From Aurantimonadaceae bacterium (GTDB lineage: Bacteria; Pseudomonadota; Alphaproteobacteria; Rhizobiales; Rhizobiaceae), in assembly GCA_003232595.1 (NCBI GenBank), contig QIIJ01000418.1:1-12285 (forward strand): a stretch of 12,285 nt of DNA. The letters run 5' to 3'. Each line of letters begins with the position of its first letter. The stretch's first letter is position 1. The translations under genes were made by a program, and so were the position numbers. The notes beneath the pieces were generated by a model. The model had not been told where the DNA came from and made no database searches. It saw nothing but the letters and a program-made list of their open reading frames with translations. Below are positions 6,790 to 12,285 of the stretch, piece by piece.

Positions 6790-8858
6790 CCCTTTGGCAA
6801 ATGACGTTTGACCCGCTGTTGCCGCTCTGGCTGATTGCGCTTCTTTTCGGCATTGCAGCCTTGTTTGCCCTCTTCGGACTTTATCGCAGCCTGCGTGGCT
6901 CATGGTTTCGCCTTGGCGCGATTCTCGCCCTCGCCCTGGCGCTGGTAAACCCTTCCCTGATACAGGAGGAGCGCGAACGGCTAAAAAGTATTGTTGCCCT
7001 GGTAGTCGATCAAAGTGATAGTCAGAAACTCGGCAACCGCGATATCCAGACCACGAAAACTGTTGAGGCAATCACCAGATTACTGTCAAACCTGAAGGGC
7101 TTCGAGGTCCGCAAGATCATCGCGCGCAATGCCAATGATGTTGACGTTGAGGCGTCTACTGCCCTGTTTGAGGCCGCCCGAAAAGGTTTACAGGACGTAC
7201 CACCGGATCAACTCGCCGGCACCATCATGATCACCGACGGTCAGGTGCATGATGTGCCTGAAACCCCGCAAACCACGGCACCTGTCCATGCACTCATTAC
7301 CGGCAGCAAGGATGACCGCGACCGCCGCATCGCCATTGAAAACGCCCCGCGTTTTGGTATTGTCGGCGAGGAGCAGACCATCCGTTTTAAGGTCGAAGAC
7401 AGCAATATCGCAGCTTCGGGCAGTATCGAAGTCCGCACCCTGATCGATGGCGATTATTATTCTTCTGAGTTTGTACAGCCGGGCGAAACGGCAAGCTTGA
7501 CCTTCAAGGTACCCCATGGCGGTAAAACGATTATAGAGTTTGAGGCTGAAAGTGTTGACGGTGAGATCACTCTGGTCAATAACCGCGCTTTTGCGGTGCT
7601 TGAGGGTATCCGCGAAAACCTGCGGGTGCTTTTGGTTTCGGGCGAGCCCCACGCCGGCGAGCGCACATGGCGCAATCTGCTTAAATCCGACGGGTCGGTT
7701 GATCTTGTCCATTTTACAATTCTGCGCCCGCCGGAAAAACAAGACGGCACCCCGATCAACCAGTTGTCGCTGATTGCATTTCCAACCCGTGAATTGTTTG
7801 TCGAAAAAATCGATTCCTTCGATCTGATCATTTTCGACCGCTACCAGCTGCGCGGCGTGTTGCCGGTGCTCTATTTTGATAATATCGCCCGCTATGTAGA
7901 GGATGGCGGCGCTGTGCTGATTGCCGCCGGCCCGGAATTTGCCGACAATACCAGCATTTTCCGCACTCCGCTTGCGCGTATTCTACCTGCCCGACCAAAT
8001 GGAAATATCGCCGAAGTACCATTTTATCCGGCAATTTCGGAAGCCGGTAAAAAACATCCCGTCACCCGCGATCTGGAAGGCGGCGATACGTCTCCGCCCA
8101 AATGGAGTCGCTGGTTTCGATTTATTGGTTCGGAAGAGGCAATTGGCGATATAATCATGGACGGCCCCGATGGCAAGCCGTTGCTGATACTCGACCGGCC
8201 CGGTGAAGGTCGCATTGCCATGCTGCTTTCCGACCAGGTATGGCTTTGGGCCAGGGGTTTTGAGGGCGGCGGGCCCTACGTACCAATGCTGCGCCGCCTC
8301 GCCCACTGGCTGATGAAAGAACCGCAACTTGACGAGGAAGCACTTTCCGCCTCATCCAGTGGCGCAACCCTGACAGTCACCCGCCAGACCATGCGTGATG
8401 ATCCGGGAGAATTGAATATTCTTTCTCCCACTGGCCAATTGGAAAAAGTGCCCTTTGAAAAAATCGACGATGGCCGGTGGCAGGCGAAAATCGAAACCAC
8501 AGAACCTGGCCTATATCAGCTCGCCAGCGAAGAATTGCGGGCGCTCGCCCATATCGGTCCGGCCAACCCCCGCGAATATCAGGGCGTCACGTCCACTGTG
8601 GAAAAACTCACCCCCGCAGTTGCAGCAACCGGCGGGCTGATTGCCCGCGTTGAAAGCGGTGCAGATGACATTTCAATCCCGCGCATTATTCCGGTCAGCG
8701 CCAATGGCCCAAAATCTGGCCGCGACTGGCTCGGTCTTCGAACCACCGAAGCCTCAATCCTCAAAGGCATTACCAGCCTGCCGCTATTTGCAGGTTTCCT
8801 CGGCCTCGCATTGCTGTTGGCTGCCCTTTCCGCCATGTGGGCGCGCGAGGGTCGTTAG
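6786..8858 (+). CDS. Membrane protein with vWA-like domain and glutamine-amidotransferase-like domain
   Basis: A 690-residue inner-membrane protein with two N-terminal helices (about 12-31 and 42-57) joined by a basic loop, and one C-terminal helix (665-684) ending WAREGR. Charge distribution puts the bulk of the protein in the periplasm. A vWA-like domain starts after helix 2 with VVDQSDS (D75, S77, S79: an intact DxSxS motif), and MITDGQ (148-153) is a likely further part of that fold. From about residue 276 a class I glutamine-amidotransferase-like fold follows (LRVLLVSGEPHAG, then a YVEDGGAVLIAAGPEF segment, ending near WLWARGFEGGGPYVPML). There is no Cys at the usual nucleophile turn, so amidotransferase activity is unlikely; the domain is probably a binding module. 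The start overlaps the preceding stop (ATGA), indicating coupling. This is the usual last gene of the alphaproteobacterial moxR-DUF58-DUF4159 cassette as I know it. Confidence 0.9.
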   Translation: MTLWQMTFDPLLPLWLIALLFGIAALFALFGLYRSLRGSWFRLGAILALALALVNPSLIQEERERLKSIVALVVDQSDSQKLGNRDIQTTKTVEAITRLLSNLKGFEVRKIIARNANDVDVEASTALFEAARKGLQDVPPDQLAGTIMITDGQVHDVPETPQTTAPVHALITGSKDDRDRRIAIENAPRFGIVGEEQTIRFKVEDSNIAASGSIEVRTLIDGDYYSSEFVQPGETASLTFKVPHGGKTIIEFEAESVDGEITLVNNRAFAVLEGIRENLRVLLVSGEPHAGERTWRNLLKSDGSVDLVHFTILRPPEKQDGTPINQLSLIAFPTRELFVEKIDSFDLIIFDRYQLRGVLPVLYFDNIARYVEDGGAVLIAAGPEFADNTSIFRTPLARILPARPNGNIAEVPFYPAISEAGKKHPVTRDLEGGDTSPPKWSRWFRFIGSEEAIGDIIMDGPDGKPLLILDRPGEGRIAMLLSDQVWLWARGFEGGGPYVPMLRRLAHWLMKEPQLDEEALSASSSGATLTVTRQTMRDDPGELNILSPTGQLEKVPFEKIDDGRWQAKIETTEPGLYQLASEELRALAHIGPANPREYQGVTSTVEKLTPAVAATGGLIARVESGADDISIPRIIPVSANGPKSGRDWLGLRTTEASILKGITSLPLFAGFLGLALLLAALSAMWAREGR

Positions 8859-8865
8859 AATCCGC

Positions 8866-9375
8866 TCAAAACCAGCGGGCAGCTTTGCCTCTTGTTTCCC
8901 GGATAGCGCCATCTTGCAATTCAAAGGCCAGCACCCGGCCAGGCTCGACAGGACGCGGCATCTCCACCTCATCAGCTGATACCTGCTTAAAACCGAATTG
9001 CCGGTAATAGGACATATCACCAACCAGCAGCACCAGTCCGGCGTTGCAGGGATTATTCGCCCTTGCCGCCTCAAGCGAAGCATGCATCAGGGCGCGACCA
9101 TGACCATCATTCTTGTATTCCGGCAATACACCCAGCGGTCCCAGCAGCAAGGCCGTGCGGTCTCCGATCCGGATGCGGGTCTGACGCACAGTTCCAATCA
9201 CCCGCCGCCCCTTTAGGGCAACAAATGACAAATGCGGTTCTGCAGCAACCCCCTCGCGCAAAACAAAGGCCGCGCGGGCAAACATGCCGGGGCCAAATAT
9301 CTTTATGGTAATGATTTCCACTTCAGTCGCATGACATGGCAACTCGAGCGCAATTTCAATAGAATTTGAGGGCAT
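8866..9375 (-). CDS. GNAT family N-acetyltransferase (YhbS-like)
   Basis: A 169-residue GCN5-related N-acetyltransferase that would transfer an acetyl group from acetyl-CoA; the acceptor is unknown. The central motif A, LGPLGVLPEYKNDGHGRAL (78-96), contains the pyrophosphate-binding loop N-D-G-H-G-R. It is followed by LVLLVGD (114-120) and the C-terminal YYRQFGF (123-129), typical of YhbS-like (COG3153) members. Start: the open frame runs back to a TTG at 9534, but the extra 53 residues do not resemble a GNAT N-terminus. The ATG at 9375 has a GGA-type ribosome site 7 bases upstream and gives the usual length. Its stop is tail-to-tail with the MoxR cassette, only 7 bases apart, so no separate terminator fits between them. 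No partner gene is evident; it stands alone on the minus strand. Confidence 0.88.
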   Translation of the reverse strand: MPSNSIEIALELPCHATEVEIITIKIFGPGMFARAAFVLREGVAAEPHLSFVALKGRRVIGTVRQTRIRIGDRTALLLGPLGVLPEYKNDGHGRALMHASLEAARANNPCNAGLVLLVGDMSYYRQFGFKQVSADEVEMPRPVEPGRVLAFELQDGAIRETRGKAARWF

Positions 9376-9821
9376 GGGAATTCCGATAATCAGGGGTACG
9401 ACAGGGCCTGACAGCGATGATGAAATCCAGCTTGCAGGCAGCAATAACCAGCACATCAGATGCGCAGGGCAGTTTTCCTCAATCGTCGTCGCAAAAACAT
9501 GGTTGTCGGTTATTTCCTGATTGTCGATCAGCAAAAACTATCATCAAGTAAATTAAAACTCAATCCCGGAATATTCTATATTGCTTCACGTTTAAATGGA
9601 AGCAGCCCGTTGCGACTGCATCGCCCTCGCGGAGGCTGGCGCAAAGCCCCAAAAAGCCGTGAGCGAAAACAAACTCTGGAAACTCAATCCAAAGATGAAA
9701 CGCTATAGAATCAAAGTGATTTGCGAACACCGCAATTTTTCAGCGCTGTTGAATCAATTAATCAGGCAACCTGCTGCAAACGGTTGAAGTCACTAATAAA
9801 TCTGCAAATCTATAGATCGAT
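9376..9821. other. 446 bp region without a supported gene
   Basis: This lies upstream of the GNAT gene and downstream of the Nudix gene at 9822, so it should hold the GNAT promoter and any terminator for the Nudix unit. No strong hairpin followed by a T-run was seen on the minus strand. Small symmetric elements are present: CAGCGCTG near 9741-9748 and ATCTATAGAT near 9809-9818. An 11-base direct repeat AAACTCAATCC occurs at 9556-9566 and 9680-9690. Short open frames exist on the plus strand (for example 9596-9787) but have no ribosome site and no recognisable motif. Confidence 0.5.
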
Positions 9822-10289
9822 TCAGCTCCAGATTATTGACTTCTTCTGCCCGTGGAACACTTCGTTTAACCGCGCGCGGGTGCCTTTGGTTGCTTCATCC
9901 GGCAAATCTTCGAGCGCAAAAAAACCGGTTTCAGCAATTTCCATATTGGGCTTTGGCACGGTTTTCTGCTGCCAGTCTCGACACAGGAACAGCCCGACAT
10001 GATCGCGCTTTGAGGTTCTTGGGTTGTGGTAAAATCCGATAAGTTCCACCTCGCCCTCAACGGTGACATTGGCTTCTTCCAGCAGTTCCCGGCGGATCGC
10101 GGCATCAAGAGTTTCACCCGTATCCACGCCACCACCGGGCAAAAACCAGCCCGTCATATAGGTATGTCGTACAAGCAGAATTCGTTCGTCGGAATCAACT
10201 ACGATTGCCCGCACACCGAGCGTCGTGCCCCTTGCCAGCAGCCAGTAGGGCATCAAAAACCGCTTCAATATCCAGCGCCCGATTGGCAT
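9822..10289 (-). CDS. Nudix hydrolase
   Basis: A 155-residue Nudix pyrophosphohydrolase; the substrate is not assignable. The sequence LGVRAIVVDSDERILLVRHT (24-43) leads into FLPGGGVDTGETL and a Nudix box spanning G53 to V75, with E59 and R67-E68-L-L-E71-E72 in place. The conserved Gly near the end of the box is Asn here (EEANV), a tolerated but noteworthy change. The N-terminal stretch RWILKRFLMPYWLLARGTT (5-23) is hydrophobic and basic, and similar leaders occur in alphaproteobacterial relatives as I recall them; I do not call it a membrane anchor. The ATG at 10289 is preferred over a TTG at 10292. The gene lies 27 bp downstream of the hypothetical gene 10317-10919 on the same strand, so the two may be co-transcribed. 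Confidence 0.9.
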   Translation of the reverse strand: MPIGRWILKRFLMPYWLLARGTTLGVRAIVVDSDERILLVRHTYMTGWFLPGGGVDTGETLDAAIRRELLEEANVTVEGEVELIGFYHNPRTSKRDHVGLFLCRDWQQKTVPKPNMEIAETGFFALEDLPDEATKGTRARLNEVFHGQKKSIIWS

Positions 10290-10316
10290 CAAAATCCACT
10301 TTGTTCAAATACAACA

Positions 10317-10919
10317 TTACGATTTTACCGACACACCGAAGCGGGTCCACAGATAGAGTGCAAGGGCGCTGACACCAAAACCCAGAACAAACCAGAACGC
10401 ACTCTGCAGAGCTGCACTTTTCCTGCTGCGTTCGGTTTCTACAGAGCGCTCCTCGCTGAGGCGCAGGGATATCCAGTCCCCCTCCATAACCCGCTCGTGT
10501 TCCAACACGCGCTCGGCCATATAATTACCAACTGCATCAGCAACCACTCCCATATCATGGGATTCTGCCAGAATTATTCGACCGGCATTGGTATCTTTTA
10601 AAAACCGGTATGTCCGCCGGTCCCGCCCCATCGAAACATGGGCGGTCATGTCAATCCACAGCCTCGGCGGTTTGCCGTTGGTCAGTGCAAATTCAAATTG
10701 CTCATTGCCCTGGGCAAGGTCATCAAAATAGGGGCGCACTTCATCGGCCAGAAGTTCGAGCCGCGCCTGCTCCGCCTCTTTCATGTCAACAACCACATCA
10801 TCCCGCGAGGCCTGCCGGTTTCTGACCTCAAACAGGGCTGCAGCCAGGCTGCGGGTGCGGGCAATTTCCTCCTTTAGATCCCTGATGCCGGATGAAGGTG
10901 TGATGCTGCCGTTACTCAT
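10317..10919 (-). CDS. Conserved hypothetical protein with C-terminal membrane anchor
   Basis: A 200-residue protein I can place only as a conserved alphaproteobacterial (probably Hyphomicrobiales) hypothetical. A charged, helix-prone N-terminal part (about 12-70, rich in Glu, Arg and Ala) could form a coiled coil. It is followed by a compact central motif PPRLWIDMTAHVSMGRDRR (84-102) and YRFLKDTNAGRIILAES (104-120), which looks like the conserved core. A single hydrophobic helix at about 174-192 follows RSRK and ends near the C-terminus, so the soluble part should face the cytoplasm. The ATG at 10919 has a strong GAGGAA ribosome site 6 bases upstream. It is probably the leading gene of a two-gene unit with the Nudix hydrolase. 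No catalytic residues can be named. Confidence 0.82.
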   Translation of the reverse strand: MSNGSITPSSGIRDLKEEIARTRSLAAALFEVRNRQASRDDVVVDMKEAEQARLELLADEVRPYFDDLAQGNEQFEFALTNGKPPRLWIDMTAHVSMGRDRRTYRFLKDTNAGRIILAESHDMGVVADAVGNYMAERVLEHERVMEGDWISLRLSEERSVETERSRKSAALQSAFWFVLGFGVSALALYLWTRFGVSVKS

Positions 10920-10940
10920 GGCAATTCCTCAACAATACAC

Positions 10941-10963
10941 AAAACAAGGTCCATGACCGGACC
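10941..10963 (-). terminator. Possible small terminator or leader hairpin
   Basis: GGTCC (10948-10952) and GGACC (10959-10963) form a 5 bp GC-rich stem with a 6-base loop. Reading the minus strand, the stem is followed by a T-rich run (TTGTTTTG). It could end transcription of the two-gene unit at 11054-12059. The stem is short, and it lies only about 20 bases before the ATG at 10919, so a leader hairpin of that gene is an equal alternative. A possible promoter (TTGGCT at plus 10997-11002, TAATAA at plus 10973-10978, 18 bp apart) would place the hairpin inside that leader. Confidence 0.3.
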
Positions 10964-11053
10964 GTTAAGCAATTATTAGCAAAGAAATACGGAATAAGCC
11001 AATTAATTCAAAGCAGGCTGTAATTCACCGGTGCATAACGACTTCAAAATCAA

Positions 11054-11752
11054 TTAGTATTTGGACCTGATGAGGCGTTTGAAATCACTATAATATTTGG
11101 CCAGTCCACCTATTGGCGCGGCCGGAATAAGCTCAATAAACTGAAAGCCCTGAACACTGCTAACTCTCACCTTGGCCAAACCTTCGAGCACAATCGCCTT
11201 GCTGTAACGGGCGGTGAAAAATGCATCATCACCCTTTGTAAAAAGCAGGGTCGAAGTGATGTTATTGGATATCTCATCGCTATATTGAGGAAACTCAAAA
11301 TGATAGCCAAGGGCATAGGCCGCAGAATTGCCATTAAATCCGTCGAGATAGTCCAAAAATCGATAAACGACACCCCACTTTGGTAACGGCTGATCGGAAA
11401 TTTCTTCCAGTCCGCAGCCATATCCGACCCAAATCGAAATATCTACATAGACAAATTCATCATCAAGCGATTGCAGCGATCCAATAAGGCTTCGCGCCGA
11501 GTCTAGCGGTCCACCGCGAACATTTTCTCCACGGGCAATATCCTGCATTTCCACACGGCTGTTGCAGGCCAGGGTCGCGCGGATAAATTTCACATCAAAA
11601 TTGCCGCCTTCATCCCTGGTGATTGTACAATTCAGGGTGACATTTCCTTTTGTATTGGTGACAATCGGCGAGCAGTCTCCAGTTGTTGTATTTTGAGCAT
11701 TGGCAATTGCAACTGCGAAAAACATCACGAATACAGCAAGCAGTTTCCGCAT
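11054..11752 (-). CDS. Secreted hypothetical protein with N-terminal SPI/GNVT motif
   Basis: A 232-residue protein of unknown function. The N-terminus is a classic Sec signal peptide: MRK, a hydrophobic core (LLAVFVMFFAVAIA), and a probable signal peptidase site after ANA (residue 19). The mature protein begins with the motif TTGDCSPIVTNTKGNVTL (23-40), close to the C-terminal motif of the preceding gene product. Four cysteines (C27, C42, C63, C113) all lie in the exported half and could form disulfides. The remainder looks like a mixed alpha/beta domain and ends in a basic tail (KRLIRSKY). The ATG at 11752 lies one base after the upstream stop (TGAcATG), so the two genes are almost certainly translated together. 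Periplasmic or surface location is inferred. The local sequence is more AT-rich than the MoxR cassette, which hints at an accessory origin. Confidence 0.8.
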   Translation of the reverse strand: MRKLLAVFVMFFAVAIANAQNTTTGDCSPIVTNTKGNVTLNCTITRDEGGNFDVKFIRATLACNSRVEMQDIARGENVRGGPLDSARSLIGSLQSLDDEFVYVDISIWVGYGCGLEEISDQPLPKWGVVYRFLDYLDGFNGNSAAYALGYHFEFPQYSDEISNNITSTLLFTKGDDAFFTARYSKAIVLEGLAKVRVSSVQGFQFIELIPAAPIGGLAKYYSDFKRLIRSKY

Positions 11753-11753
11753 G

Positions 11754-12059
11754 TCAGTTGCCAGTCGTAATTGTTACATTACCAGTTGTGTTATTGATAA
11801 TCGGGCTCTGGTTGCCACTGGTGCTGTTTTGTGTGCCAGATGGCTTGGCGGGCAGTTTGGGCGGTGGCTTTGTCGCAGAGGTTTCAATCGCCGGAGAATT
11901 TACGTTTGTATCCGGCTTGACTGCCTCTGCCGATTGATCTCCACCACTGCTCACTATTGCAATCAATCCGCCAACCGCTGTGACAAGAGCTGCCAGGCCG
12001 GTAAGTATTCCGGGCAATGTTGTCCAGAATGATTGTTTTTCGGGGGTATCTTCGGTCAT
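11754..12059 (-). CDS. Small single-pass membrane protein with C-terminal SPI/GNVT motif
   Basis: A 101-residue protein of unknown function. A short charged N-terminus (MTEDTPEKQS) precedes one membrane helix at about 15-37 (LPGILTGLAALVTAVGGLIA), a type of anchor I have seen at the start of other bacterial hypothetical proteins. After it comes a low-complexity linker with a proline-rich part KPPPKLPAKPSG (64-75), then the motif TSGNQSPIINNTTGNVTI (80-97) at the very C-terminus. The same motif opens the mature form of the next gene product. If the N-terminus stays in the cytoplasm, the linker would hold the motif out into the periplasm. The ATG at 12059 has only a weak ribosome site. The stop is one base before the next ATG. 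Short length and composition leave some doubt, but the matching motif and tight spacing support a real gene. Confidence 0.72.
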   Translation of the reverse strand: MTEDTPEKQSFWTTLPGILTGLAALVTAVGGLIAIVSSGGDQSAEAVKPDTNVNSPAIETSATKPPPKLPAKPSGTQNSTSGNQSPIINNTTGNVTITTGN

Positions 12060-12285
12060 TTTAAAAGCTTGCTCAAGTTGGACAACTTTTTGTTGATAGC
12101 GACAACAAAAGTTGATTCAGACTGCTCCTCCCCATCGGATGCAATCCTGGAAGCCGGGTACAAATTAAACAGAATCTCAAAATAATGCAAGAATCGGAAC
12201 ATCCAACGGTATCTCAACCGCGCTGATACTGCGCAATGTAACAGAGATTGCTATTGGACAGGCAGCGGGAAAGGGCAATCCAAAA
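12060..12285. other. Gene-free leader/promoter region at right edge
   Basis: This stretch has no gene I can support. It should contain the promoter of the minus-strand pair beginning at 12059. By eye, TTGCAT followed 17 bases later by TAATTT on the minus strand is a weak promoter candidate upstream of the inverted-repeat cluster at 12077-12116. Frames on both strands are open into the right edge for about 70-110 bases, but the plus-strand ones lack a usable start and the minus-strand ones are too short to judge. Confidence 0.4.
12077..12116. repeat. Nested inverted repeats upstream of the secreted/membrane protein pair
   Basis: CAACTTTTTGTTG (12085-12097) and CAACAAAAGTTG (12105-12116) are inverted copies of each other with one extra T, separated by a 7-base spacer. 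A further AAGTTG (12077-12082) faces the first arm across 2 bases, giving AAGTTG-GA-CAACTT. Thus three copies of the six-base unit AAGTTG/CAACTT lie within 40 bases. The block is 17 bases from the start codon of the gene at 12059. It may be a regulator binding site or an AT-rich hairpin in the mRNA leader; a classical terminator is unlikely because the stem has no GC core. Confidence 0.6.

Noticed and set aside
6376..7071. Long minus-strand open frame of 231 codons.
   Set aside because: It is antisense to the junction of two well-supported membrane protein genes and shows no domain; a shadow frame.
8856..8870. Search for a terminator between the convergent membrane-protein and GNAT genes.
   Set aside because: Only 7 bases separate the stops, and no hairpin with a T-run was seen by eye around the junction.
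9376..9534. N-terminal extension of the GNAT frame back to a TTG.
   Set aside because: The added residues do not resemble the family, and the ATG at 9375 has a better ribosome site and gives the normal length.
9590..9610. GGAAGCAGCC resembling the conserved loop of the signal recognition particle RNA.
   Set aside because: The preceding bases that should form the other half of the loop and the long stem partners are absent; probably a chance match.
9596..9787. Plus-strand open frame of 63 codons in the gene-poor region.
   Set aside because: No ribosome site, no recognisable domain, and composition that does not look coding; kept only as part of the gap description.
12085..12093. CAACTTTTT matches the core-type site consensus of lambda-like integrases, suggesting an attachment site.
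   Set aside because: No integrase, tRNA target or duplicated flanking core is present in the window; the symmetry fits a regulator site or hairpin better.
12177..12285. Short frames open into the right edge on both strands, possibly a gene end.
   Set aside because: The plus-strand frames lack a start codon, and the minus-strand frame gives only about 35 residues without a recognisable motif.

Overview
The window looks like chromosomal DNA of an alphaproteobacterium, most likely of the order Hyphomicrobiales (Rhizobiales). This rests on protein character and gene order, not on a marker gene. The sequence is moderately GC-rich and tightly packed. There are no rRNA or tRNA genes, CRISPR arrays or recognisable insertion sequences.

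Left block (1-1811, minus strand): three genes read leftwards in the order DUF1285 protein, CoA pyrophosphatase-type Nudix hydrolase, CCA-adding enzyme. The last is cut by the window edge. The spacing is operon-like: a 7 bp gap, then an ATGA stop/start overlap.

Centre block (1981-8858, plus strand): a four-gene MoxR cassette. It holds a MoxR AAA+ ATPase, a DUF58 protein, a large membrane protein with a BatA-type N-terminus and a C-terminal DUF4159 domain, and a second membrane protein with a vWA-like domain followed by a glutamine-amidotransferase-like domain. By analogy with known MoxR/VWA pairs, the cytoplasmic ATPase and DUF58 partner probably act with the two membrane proteins, whose large domains are predicted to be periplasmic, in maturing or assembling a cell-envelope target. 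The target cannot be read from the sequence. A divergent regulatory region (1812-1980) separates this block from the left block.

Right block (8866-12059, all minus strand): a GNAT acetyltransferase lies tail-to-tail with the cassette. A 446 bp stretch without a convincing gene follows, then a Nudix hydrolase just downstream of a conserved C-terminally anchored protein. Last comes a tight two-gene unit (12059-11054) encoding a small membrane-anchored protein and a secreted protein. These two share a short S-P-I...N-T-x-G-N-V-T motif, and a striking inverted-repeat cluster lies just upstream of them. This end is visibly more AT-rich than the MoxR cassette and is the least ordinary part of the window.
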